Shown: positions 1-5,405 of the stretch, piece after piece
Position numbering within the stretch: the first letter of the stretch is position 1
Layout: the number at the start of each line of letters is the position of its first letter
Source of the DNA: an uncultured Treponema sp.
Lineage (GTDB): Bacteria > Spirochaetota > Spirochaetia > Treponematales > Treponemataceae
Length of the DNA: 6,744 nt
Assembly: GCA_947176045.1 (NCBI GenBank)
Contig: CAMWPF010000082.1
Coordinates: 1-6,744, forward strand
Reading direction: 5' to 3'
Position numbers and translations under genes: made by a program
Notes under the pieces: generated by a model
What the model was told of the DNA's origin: nothing
Database searches by the model: none
Seen by the model: the letters and a program-made list of their open reading frames with translations, nothing else

Positions 1-791
1 AGCGGAATGCGCTCCGTCGGCAGCTGCACGCCCAAATCGCCGCGCGCGACCATGACGCCGTCGGCCTCCTTGACGATTCCGGCGATATTGTTCAAGCCTT
101 CCTCGTTCTCAATCTTCGCGATGACGCGCGCGTCCGCGCCGACCGACTTCAAGTATTCCTTGATTTCGACGACTTCCTCCGGGAAGCTGACGAAGCTCGC
201 GGCGACAAAGTCGACGTCCTGCTCTGCGCCGAACTTCAAGTCCTCCTTGTCCTTTTCCGACATGATGGGAAGCCCCGCGTGCAGCCCGATGAGGTTGACG
301 TTCTTCCGGCTTCCGATGACGCCCGAATTCCGCGCCGTGCAGCGGATGACGGAGCCGCAGACTTCCTGAACGTCAAGCTCGATGAGCCCGTCGGCAATCA
401 GAATCTTGATGCCCGGCGCCAGCTTCTGCGGCGCCTCCTTCCATGAAATCGACAGGCGGCAGGGATTTCCGTCGGCGGCTCCGACGCAGGGCGCGCCGTC
501 CGCAGTGATTTCCACCGGATCTCCGGTCGTGATGACGATGCTGCTTCCGTCCTCCGTCATTCCCGTCCGTATTTCCGGCCCCTTCGTGTCGAGCATGACG
601 GCGACCGGCACTTTCAGCTCGTCCGCAATCCGCCGGACGCGCGCCATCGCCTGGGCGTGCCATTCATACGTTCCGTGTGAAAAATTGAAGCGGGCGATGT
701 TCATGCCGGCCGAAATCATGCTGCGGATTGTCTCATCATTATCGCAGGCAGGTCCAATCGAACATACGATTTTTGTCTTTCGCGTTACCAT
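1..791 (-). CDS. pyk: Pyruvate kinase, N-terminal part (gene runs off left edge)
   Basis: Cytoplasmic glycolytic enzyme that transfers phosphate from phosphoenolpyruvate to ADP, giving pyruvate and ATP. The 263 visible residues begin MVTRKTKIVCSIGPA, the usual start of the family. Landmarks in order: MNIARFNFSHG at 30-40 (Arg34, nucleotide/PEP site), LDTKGPEIRTG at 67-77, the small beta-barrel B domain at about 78-160, then the return to the TIM barrel with AKIEN at 225-229 (Lys226 catalytic, Glu228 metal ligand) and VARGDLGVQLP at 248-258 (Asp252 metal ligand). Glu73 sits where K+-dependent pyruvate kinases have Glu rather than Lys, so K+ dependence is predicted from family knowledge. The family's common GDLGVE reads GDLGVQ here, a conservative variant. 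The end of the barrel and the regulatory C domain lie outside the window. There is no Shine-Dalgarno sequence before the ATG; the promoter abuts the start. No frameshift is seen. Confidence 0.97.
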   Translation of the reverse strand, partial: MVTRKTKIVCSIGPACDNDETIRSMISAGMNIARFNFSHGTYEWHAQAMARVRRIADELKVPVAVMLDTKGPEIRTGMTEDGSSIVITTGDPVEITADGAPCVGAADGNPCRLSISWKEAPQKLAPGIKILIADGLIELDVQEVCGSVIRCTARNSGVIGSRKNVNLIGLHAGLPIMSEKDKEDLKFGAEQDVDFVAASFVSFPEEVVEIKEYLKSVGADARVIAKIENEEGLNNIAGIVKEADGVMVARGDLGVQLPTERIP

Positions 792-797
792 GATTGT

Positions 798-826
798 ATT
801 ATAATCGCGAAAACCGCGCTTTTCAA
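798..826 (-). promoter_or_regulatory. Sigma70-type promoter of pyk, predicted leaderless
   Basis: Read on the minus strand: a -35 box TTGAAA (826-821), a 17-bp spacer, and a perfect -10 box TATAAT (803-798). Only six bases separate the -10 box from the ATG at 791, so the expected transcription start falls on or next to the A of the start codon. No Shine-Dalgarno motif is present and no in-frame start lies further upstream. The spacer holds a short CGCG/CGCG inverted repeat (806-809 and 815-818). The boxes are seen directly; the leaderless transcript is inferred. Confidence 0.85.
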
Positions 827-931
827 CAAAATATCTGCGGGTGTATTCCAGAAGAATTCGGACGGAACGGGGGCGGCCGCGTTCCGGCTTGCTCCGGGGT
901 TCGCCGCCTTGCGCGGCTCCGCCGTCAGTCC

Positions 932-980
932 GCCGCGCCGCCGGCGCGGCTTCCTTCCGGCCGGCTGCCTGCGGCAGCCG
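932..980. repeat. Two tandem GC-rich hairpins between lipoprotein gene and pyk
   Basis: Two perfect inverted repeats with three-base loops lie 11 bases apart. The first has arms 932-939 and 943-950 (GCCGCGCC / GGCGCGGC). The second has arms 962-969 and 973-980 (CGGCTGCC / GGCAGCCG). They sit 36 bases downstream of the lipoprotein stop on the minus strand, where a terminator would be expected, but neither is followed by a T-tract in either direction. They could stabilise the mRNA 3' end, assist Rho-dependent termination, or reflect base composition only. The rest of 792-1015 holds the pyk promoter and no convincing gene. Confidence 0.5.
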
Positions 981-1015
981 CCCTCCGCATCCGGCGTAGG
1001 CGGGACGCGCCTGGT

Positions 1016-1828
1016 TCAAAATCCGCCGGCCGGCTCCAGCTCCTCGACGGCGATGCGCGCCGTCCAGTCCGTCTTGAAGAATGCCGAGCGGTCCGCCTCC
1101 AGACGGACGGAATACGTTCCGCCCTGCTTGAATTCCGCCCGAACCGTCTGCGCGGGAAGCGCAGTTCCCGCGGTGATTCCGTCCGCCGGAACGACAGGAA
1201 TGATGCGGAAGCTGACTTCCCTGCCGGATTCCACGAGGACGCCGCCGCCTTCCGCGGCGTTGTCCCGCTCATAGACGGCGAACGGCTCCCCGTCTATGGA
1301 CTGGACGCAGACTCCCGGCCCGAACGATCCGCGGGCGGAGCGCTCCGCCGCCGCAATCGTCCGGCGGGGCGTCCAGCCGGAGACGCGAACGGAATAGTTC
1401 CGCCGCGCCGTCCGCCCGTTCTTTCCCGGCGCGGAAAGCGCGATGTCCGCGCGCAGGACTCCGTCCGCACGGCAGCGCGTGCTGATTCCGGCAGTCTGCG
1501 CCGCGTCCGTCTCGAACCGCGCGGCGGCGGAGCCGTCTGATTCGGAGCGTCCCGCCTCCGCGGACTGCGCCGTAACGTGGGCTGCCTCCAGATGCAGGCC
1601 CGACGCTTCTTCGAGCGCGGCGCCCAGCTCCGCAAACGGCAGCGCCGCGATGAGTTCCGCCGCGCCGCCTGCTGCTGCGGCGAGCGCGCCGTCCTCGTCC
1701 AGAATTTCCACCGACGCGACCGCAAAGCCGGAGTCCGGCAGCGCCTTCGGAAACGCCGCCGTGCTTGCGCAGGAGGCGGCGAGCAGCGCGGACAGGGCGA
1801 GTGCGGCGGAAGCCAGGCGTTTTTTCAT
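1016..1828 (-). CDS. Putative lipoprotein of unknown function
   Basis: I do not recognise this 270-residue protein. It starts MKKRLASAALALSALLAASC: a basic n-region, a hydrophobic stretch, and a lipobox-like AAS before Cys20. This points to export and lipid anchoring at a membrane; the relaxed lipobox suits spirochaetes. The start at 1828 is chosen over an upstream one (1909) because it has the signal peptide and an AAGGA ribosome binding site seven bases away, while the upstream start falls inside the promoter. Residues about 35-80 are Ala/Glu/Leu-rich and probably helical. Residues about 120-155 and 170-265 look beta-rich, including the segment SIDGEPFAVYERD and a C-terminal GGTYSVRLEADR stretch, as in small Ig-like or barrel-type lipoproteins. 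There are no further membrane segments and no catalytic motif. It is divergent from gpi and upstream of pyk, each with its own promoter. Confidence 0.8.
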   Translation of the reverse strand: MKKRLASAALALSALLAASCASTAAFPKALPDSGFAVASVEILDEDGALAAAAGGAAELIAALPFAELGAALEEASGLHLEAAHVTAQSAEAGRSESDGSAAARFETDAAQTAGISTRCRADGVLRADIALSAPGKNGRTARRNYSVRVSGWTPRRTIAAAERSARGSFGPGVCVQSIDGEPFAVYERDNAAEGGGVLVESGREVSFRIIPVVPADGITAGTALPAQTVRAEFKQGGTYSVRLEADRSAFFKTDWTARIAVEELEPAGGF

Positions 1829-1835
1829 AATCGTA

Positions 1836-1840
1836 TCCTT
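1836..1840 (-). promoter_or_regulatory. Ribosome binding site of the lipoprotein gene
   Basis: AAGGA on the minus strand, seven bases before the ATG at 1828. It decides the start codon in favour of the one that opens the signal peptide. Confidence 0.75.
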
Positions 1841-1880
1841 GTAAAAGAAGTGTTCCGCGCCGTGGGCGCCGGATGCGTCA

Positions 1881-1909
1881 ATCATATAAAATGTGCCGCC
1901 GTCTTGCAA
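1881..1909 (-). promoter_or_regulatory. Promoter of the lipoprotein gene
   Basis: Minus strand: TTGCAA (1909-1904), a 17-bp spacer and TATGAT (1886-1881), matching the sigma70 consensus at 4/6 and 5/6. The transcript should start near 1874, leaving a leader of about 46 bases that can form a small GCGCC/GGCGC hairpin before the ribosome binding site. Confidence 0.65.
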
Positions 1910-1935
1910 GCGCGCGGCGCGCCCCTTCCGATTTT

Positions 1936-1963
1936 TTGCGGCGGCGGCGCTTCCTACTATAAT
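1936..1963 (+). promoter_or_regulatory. Promoter P1 of gpi
   Basis: A perfect -10 box TATAAT (1958-1963) with a weak -35 candidate TTGCGG (1936-1941, 3/6), 16 bases apart. Transcription would start near 1970, leaving a leader of about 63 bases. The -10 box overlaps the left arm of the inverted repeat at 1944-1997. Confidence 0.55.
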
Positions 1964-1997
1964 AGTTGGCGGAAATCTGCTATAGTGGAAGCGCCGC
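1944..1997. repeat. Long inverted repeat over the gpi promoter (candidate operator)
   Basis: The left arm is GCGGCGCTTCC (1944-1954), one unpaired T (1955), then ACTATA (1956-1961). The right arm is TATAGT (1981-1986) followed directly by GGAAGCGCCGC (1987-1997). All 17 arm bases pair, with a single bulge and a 19-base centre. Both -10 boxes of gpi lie within the arms. Transcripts from P1 or P2 would not contain the left arm, so an RNA hairpin in gpi mRNA is unlikely; a protein-binding DNA operator or a cruciform is the better guess. The repeat is seen directly; its role is inferred. Confidence 0.7.
1978..1986 (+). promoter_or_regulatory. Possible second promoter P2 of gpi (extended -10)
   Basis: TGCTATAGT is an extended -10 element (TG, one base, then TATAGT at 1981-1986), which can work without a good -35 box. 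The start would fall near 1993, about 40 bases before the ATG. The hexamer lies in the right arm of the inverted repeat at 1944-1997, so it may instead be conserved as part of an operator. Confidence 0.4.
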
Positions 1998-2023
1998 GTC
2001 CTGCGGCAAAATCGAATGAAAAC

Positions 2024-2027
2024 GAGG
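2024..2027 (+). promoter_or_regulatory. Ribosome binding site of gpi
   Basis: GAGG, five bases before the ATG at 2033. It is modest but well placed, and it supports this start over the open frame that continues upstream. Confidence 0.6.
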
Positions 2028-2032
2028 CGTTT

Positions 2033-3613
2033 ATGATTGCTTGGACAAATGCCGACACATTGTCTTCATGGAAGAAGCTGCTGTCGCTGAAAGGGATGGT
2101 TTCTGTCGCCGACGCGCTGGGCGGTGCGGACGCCGCGGAACGGATCCGCGCGTATTCGGTTCCGATGGCGGAAGGAATGACGTACAACTTTGCGGCGAAG
2201 CAGGTCAACGACACCATTCTGGGAATCCTTTCGGAACTGGCTTCGGAAGCCCAGCTCATTGAGAAATTCGAGGCGCTCTACAACGGCGAAGTCGTGAACA
2301 CGGGCGAAGGGCGGCTCGTCCTCCACCAGCTTACGCGCGGGCAGCTCGGAAAGGACGTCGTCGCCGACGGCGTGAACAAGCGCGAATTCTACCGCGCCGA
2401 GCAGCAGAAGATTGCTGACTTTGCGGAAAAAGTCCACAGCGGAAAGATCGTCGGCGAGGACGGCGGGCGCTTTACGTCCGTCTGCCAGATTGGAATCGGC
2501 GGAAGCGACCTCGGCCCGCGGGCGATGTACCTCGCCCTTGAAAACTGGGCGAAGGCGAACGGAACGTTCAAGATGGAGGCGCGCTTCATTTCCAACGTCG
2601 ATCCTGACGACGGAGCGGGTGTGCTTGCGTCGCTCGACCTTGCGCACACCATCTTCATTCTGGTCTCAAAAAGCGGAACGACGCTTGAGACGCTTACAAA
2701 CGAGTCGTTCGTCAAGGAATTCCTCAGGAAGGCGGGGCTGGATCCGGCGCGGCACATGATCGCCGTTACGAGCGAAACCAGCCCGCTCGCCCGCAACCCG
2801 GACTATCTGGCGGCGTTCTACATGGACGACTACATCGGCGGGCGCTATTCCTCTACGTCCGGCGTCGGCGGCGCAGTTCTGAGCCTCGCGTTCGGCCCGG
2901 AGGTGTTCGCAGACTTTTTGGAAGGGGCGGCCGCGGCGGACGTCACGGCGAAGAACGCCGACATCCGCAAGAATCCGGCGCTGCTCGACGCGCTCATCGG
3001 CATTTACGAGCGCAATGTGCAGGAATATCCTGCCACGGCAATCCTGCCGTACAGCCAGGCGCTCAGCCGCTTTCCGGCGCACCTCCAGCAGCTCGACATG
3101 GAGTCAAACGGAAAGTCCGTCAACCGCGACGGCGCGCCCGTTTCCTATCCGACCGGCCCGGTCATCTTCGGCGAGCCGGGAACGAACGGGCAGCATTCGT
3201 TCTATCAATTGCTGCACCAGGGGACGGACGTCGTGCCGCTCCAGTTCATCGCGTTCCGCGAGAACCAGACGGGCAAGGACGTCGTCATCGAGGACTCCAC
3301 GAGCCAGAAGAAGCTCTGCGCCAACGTCGTCGCGCAGATTGTCGCGTTCGCGTGCGGAAAGCAGGATGCCGACCCGAACAAAAGCTTCGCCGGAAACCGT
3401 CCGTCGTCGCTCATCTACGGCAGGCAGCTCACTCCGCGGACGCTCGGCGTCCTGCTCTCGCACTATGAGAACAAGGTCATGTTCCAAGGCTTTGTCTGGA
3501 ACATCAACAGCTTTGATCAGGAGGGCGTCCAGCTTGGCAAGAAGCTTGCCAAGACCGTCCTTTCTGGAAAGATGGACGGCGCGCTCGAATCGTTCGCGTC
3601 GCTGCTCGTCTAG
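2033..3613 (+). CDS. pgi: Glucose-6-phosphate isomerase, complete
   Basis: Cytoplasmic enzyme interconverting glucose-6-phosphate and fructose-6-phosphate in glycolysis and gluconeogenesis. It has 526 residues, normal for the long bacterial/eukaryotic-type family. Landmarks: GIGGSDLGPRA from 154; SKSGTTLET from 212 (phosphate binding); the first family signature DDYIGGRYSSTSGVGG with Arg271; MESNGKSVNRDG with Glu357, the likely base that moves the proton; GEPGTNGQHSFYQLLHQGTD with His388, the likely ring-opening residue; and the second signature NSFDQEGVQLGK ending in Lys503. All key residues expected from the rabbit enzyme are present. The open frame extends upstream to 1577, but that part crosses the promoters and a lipoprotein gene and has no family similarity, so the ATG at 2033 behind GAGG is chosen. 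It is monocistronic: the next element is a convergent tRNA gene. Also called gpi. Confidence 0.98.
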   Translation: MIAWTNADTLSSWKKLLSLKGMVSVADALGGADAAERIRAYSVPMAEGMTYNFAAKQVNDTILGILSELASEAQLIEKFEALYNGEVVNTGEGRLVLHQLTRGQLGKDVVADGVNKREFYRAEQQKIADFAEKVHSGKIVGEDGGRFTSVCQIGIGGSDLGPRAMYLALENWAKANGTFKMEARFISNVDPDDGAGVLASLDLAHTIFILVSKSGTTLETLTNESFVKEFLRKAGLDPARHMIAVTSETSPLARNPDYLAAFYMDDYIGGRYSSTSGVGGAVLSLAFGPEVFADFLEGAAAADVTAKNADIRKNPALLDALIGIYERNVQEYPATAILPYSQALSRFPAHLQQLDMESNGKSVNRDGAPVSYPTGPVIFGEPGTNGQHSFYQLLHQGTDVVPLQFIAFRENQTGKDVVIEDSTSQKKLCANVVAQIVAFACGKQDADPNKSFAGNRPSSLIYGRQLTPRTLGVLLSHYENKVMFQGFVWNINSFDQEGVQLGKKLAKTVLSGKMDGALESFASLLV

Positions 3614-3623
3614 CCTGATATAA

Positions 3624-3652
3624 AAAGCCGTCCTGCCAGGCAGGACGGCTTT
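3624..3652 (-). terminator. Rho-independent terminator after tRNA-Leu, shared with gpi
   Basis: A stem of 13 pairs (3624-3636 with 3640-3652) has a three-base loop and a core GCCGTCCTG / CAGGACGGC. On the minus strand the GC stem is followed by TTTTTA, a good terminator placed immediately after the tRNA; the stem even includes the tRNA discriminator base position. On the plus strand it lies 10 bases after the gpi stop but is followed by only TTT and then G, so it would end gpi transcripts less efficiently. Confidence 0.85.
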
Positions 3653-3737
3653 GCCGAGAACCGGGGTCGAACCGGCACGACGTTTGACTGTCGAGGGATT
3701 TTAAGTCCCTTGTGTCTACCAATTCCACCATCTCGGC
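3652..3737 (-). tRNA. tRNA-Leu, anticodon UAA
   Basis: An 86-base class II tRNA. The acceptor stem is GCCGAGA / TCTCGGC with discriminator A. The D region is TGGTGGAATTGGTAGACAC. The anticodon stem is AGGGA / TCCCT around the loop CTTAAAA, so the anticodon is TAA (3703-3701), reading UUA and UUG. A long variable arm pairs CGAC with GTCG, as in leucine tRNAs. The T arm is GCCGG-TTCGACC-CCGGT with a G-U first pair. The 3' CCA is not encoded (AAGCC follows), so it must be added by the CCA-adding enzyme. It stands alone, convergent to gpi, with its own promoter and terminator. Confidence 0.97.
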
Positions 3738-3747
3738 ATGTCTGTCC

Positions 3748-3776
3748 ATTCTATATAAGAACGTCGTTTTTTTCAA
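3748..3776 (-). promoter_or_regulatory. Promoter of tRNA-Leu
   Basis: Minus strand: TTGAAA (3776-3771), a 17-bp spacer and TAGAAT (3753-3748, 5/6). The predicted start is only about four bases before the mature tRNA, so the 5' leader removed by RNase P is very short. The -35 hexamer and spacing are the same as at the pyk promoter. Confidence 0.75.
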
Positions 3777-3858
3777 GCCGTGCGCTGTTCCGCCCTGCGC
3801 TAGTGCCGTCCTTTCCGTCCGCCAGAAAGAAAAAGCTGTTTTTATCCGTCCTCCTGTT

Positions 3859-3886
3859 TTGAAAATCAACGGAACATGAGTATATT
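3859..3886 (+). promoter_or_regulatory. Promoter of the esterase gene
   Basis: TTGAAA (3859-3864), a 16-bp spacer and TATATT (3881-3886, 5/6). The start should fall near 3893, leaving a leader of about 88 bases that begins almost directly with the stem-loop at 3898-3938. Bases 3777-3858 between this promoter and the tRNA promoter hold nothing I can identify. Confidence 0.65.
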
Positions 3887-3897
3887 CGATGGCAGAT

Positions 3898-3938
3898 GCG
3901 CGGCAGAAATGGTCTGGCAATGATGATTTCTGCCGCGC
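3898..3938 (+). promoter_or_regulatory. Stem-loop at the 5' end of the esterase leader, or operator
   Basis: A perfect 13-bp inverted repeat, GCGCGGCAGAAAT (3898-3910) and ATTTCTGCCGCGC (3926-3938), with a 15-base centre GGTCTGGCAATGATG. It begins about five bases after the predicted transcription start. It is not followed by a T-tract on either strand, so it is not a simple terminator. It may be a 5' stabilising stem-loop that shields the mRNA from decay, or a repressor site just downstream of the promoter. It matches no riboswitch I know. Confidence 0.7.
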
Positions 3939-3965
3939 GGCGCAGGAAGAGGCGGGATTACGCGG

Positions 3966-3972
3966 AAGGAGG
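3966..3972 (+). promoter_or_regulatory. Strong ribosome binding site of the esterase gene
   Basis: AAGGAGG, a full-length Shine-Dalgarno match, eight bases before the ATG at 3981. It is the strongest in the window and fixes the start. Confidence 0.9.
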
Positions 3973-3980
3973 AGCGCGAC

Positions 3981-5294
3981 ATGAAGCTTTGGAAGAGGAA
4001 CGCCGCGTTGTGCGCGGCCGTGCTGGCGGTGGTTGTGTGTGCGGCGGTTGCCGCCGTGAGGCTGCGTAAGGCAGAGGGGCAGGGAATTGTTTCTGTTACG
4101 GCGGTTGCGGAAGTGTCCGGAGACGGAGAGCATGTTTCCGCGGTCATTCTGGAATATCTTGAATTGATGGACGCGTCGCGGCTTTCTGCGGCTGATTTTT
4201 CGGTCGAAGGGCGGAGCATTGCCTCCGTCGCCACGAGCGGCACGGCGGAAAAGACGGCGGCGTCCGTTTTGGGAGCGTATGTGGTTTTGAACCTCCTGCC
4301 GGAGGCGCCGCGGAATTCTGATGAGGGAAGGCGTCGGCCGGATGCGGGCGCTCCTGGCGCAGGAACGGGCGAGCCTGACTTCGCGTCGCAGTCGGATGTC
4401 GTCGTCGATATAACGGCGGTCGCCGCGCAGACGCGGAAGGTCGTGTCCGCCGCGGGAACGGTGTACGCGCCGTCCGGGCCGATTGCAAGCACTGCGAGCA
4501 TCGAGCTTGTGGTGCGCGATTTCAAGAAGGAGCTGTATACGGACGCGGAGACAGGATGCTCGATTCCGTACTTTGTCTATCTGCCGGAAGGCTATACGGC
4601 TGACAAAACATATCCGCTTGTATTCTTTGTGCCGGACGCAAGCGCGAACAACGGAATCGATACGACGACGCTTACGCAGGGGAACGGCGCGATTGTCTGG
4701 GCGGCTCCTGAAGAACAGGCGAAGCATCCGGCGATCGTCGCCGCCGTGCAGTATCCGCGCTCCCTCGTTCAGGCCATCGGACCGCTTACGCAGGATGCGC
4801 ATGAATGGTCGGTCGGACTGACGCTCGTCCACAACCTGCTCGTCCATCTGATTTCCGAATATTCTGTCGACACGAGCCGGATTTATGGAACCGGGCAGTC
4901 GCAGGGCTGCATGGCGAACATTGCCATCAGCGACAGATATCCCGACTTGTTCGCCGCGCAGCTTCTCGTCGCGGGACAGTGGGATGTCGACGAAATGGAG
5001 GCGATGAAGGACAAGAACCTGTGGATTGTCGTCTGCACCGGCGACACGAAGGCCTATCCCGGCATGAACAGCGCGACGGAGCGGTGGGAGTCGCTCGGCG
5101 CAAAGGTCGCCCGGAGCGCGCCTTGGAATCTGGATGCGGACGCGGCGGAGCTGGCGCGGGACGTCGCCGCGATGCGCGCGCAGGACTGCCGGATCAACTA
5201 CACTGTGTTCGAGGGCGGAAGCCATTCGCAGACATGGGCTGTCGCATACGGCATCGAAGGAATTCGCGACTGGCTTTTCGAGCAGACGAAGTGA
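3981..5294 (+). CDS. Exported alpha/beta-hydrolase (esterase) with N-terminal Ig-like region
   Basis: 437 residues, probably an extracytoplasmic esterase or related serine hydrolase; the substrate is unknown. Residues 1-6 are basic and about 8-26 form one hydrophobic segment followed by RLRK, so it is either a signal peptide or a membrane anchor. Cys20 follows VVV, a poor lipobox. Residues about 36-185 are beta-rich and resemble the Ig-like domain that precedes the catalytic domain in EstA-type esterases. They are interrupted at about 108-135 by a Gly/Pro/Arg-rich linker. The hydrolase fold runs from about 190: YFVYLPEGY, YPLVFFVPDA, the nucleophile elbow GQSQG with Ser307, GDTKAYPGMN with candidate Asp355, and GGSHSQTW with His415, giving a complete candidate triad. 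The oxyanion-region motif that in relatives usually reads HG or HD is Pro218-Asp219 here. It has its own promoter and leader stem-loop and is convergent with the amylase gene. Alternative labels are PHB-depolymerase-like or prolyl-oligopeptidase-like hydrolase. Confidence 0.85.
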   Translation: MKLWKRNAALCAAVLAVVVCAAVAAVRLRKAEGQGIVSVTAVAEVSGDGEHVSAVILEYLELMDASRLSAADFSVEGRSIASVATSGTAEKTAASVLGAYVVLNLLPEAPRNSDEGRRRPDAGAPGAGTGEPDFASQSDVVVDITAVAAQTRKVVSAAGTVYAPSGPIASTASIELVVRDFKKELYTDAETGCSIPYFVYLPEGYTADKTYPLVFFVPDASANNGIDTTTLTQGNGAIVWAAPEEQAKHPAIVAAVQYPRSLVQAIGPLTQDAHEWSVGLTLVHNLLVHLISEYSVDTSRIYGTGQSQGCMANIAISDRYPDLFAAQLLVAGQWDVDEMEAMKDKNLWIVVCTGDTKAYPGMNSATERWESLGAKVARSAPWNLDADAAELARDVAAMRAQDCRINYTVFEGGSHSQTWAVAYGIEGIRDWLFEQTK

Positions 5295-5344
5295 ACGGCT
5301 GGCGGTCTGGCTGCGTTGTGCGGGCGGATTGCCAGCCTCTAAAA

Positions 5345-5377
5345 AGGCGCCCCGCCGCATTTTGCGGCGGGGCGCCT
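5345..5377 (-). terminator. Rho-independent terminator after the amylase gene, shared with the esterase gene
   Basis: A perfect 15-pair stem (5345-5359 with 5363-5377) with loop TTT, core GGCGCCCCGCCGCA. On the minus strand it is followed by TTTTT, making a strong terminator 28 bases beyond the amylase stop. On the plus strand it lies about 50 bases after the esterase stop and is followed by AAGACGG, so it lacks a U-tract for that gene. A weaker 7-bp repeat (GGCTGGC 5297-5303, GCCAGCC 5331-5337) also follows the esterase stop. Confidence 0.9.
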
Positions 5378-5405
5378 AAGACGGACTGCTCTTTTTACAG
5401 CGGTG

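Noticed and set aside
794..1540. 248-codon open frame on the plus strand opposite the lipoprotein gene
   Set aside because: No ribosome binding site, Arg/Pro-rich shadow composition, and it starts inside the pyk promoter.
1829..1909. 27-residue N-terminal extension of the lipoprotein
   Set aside because: It would begin within the -35 box of the predicted promoter and put the signal peptide in the interior.
1577..2032. Upstream in-frame extension of gpi
   Set aside because: It overlaps the lipoprotein gene and the divergent promoters and has no isomerase similarity; the ATG at 2033 has an RBS and gives the normal family length.
2016..2036. Six-codon frame MKTRRL whose stop overlaps the gpi start as ATGA
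   Set aside because: It has the form of a translationally coupled leader peptide, but it lacks a ribosome binding site and is short enough to be chance.
3876..3923. 15-codon frame between the esterase promoter and its gene
   Set aside because: Its ATG lies upstream of the predicted transcription start and has no ribosome binding site.
3504..5360. 618-codon open frame on the minus strand across gpi end, tRNA-Leu and the esterase gene
   Set aside because: It passes through a tRNA gene, a terminator and promoters, is extremely Arg-rich, and is antisense to a gene with clear catalytic motifs. It is a by-product of high GC content.
5391..5396. T-run as the U-tract of a plus-strand terminator for the esterase gene
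   Set aside because: It is about 14 bases beyond the hairpin, too far for intrinsic termination.
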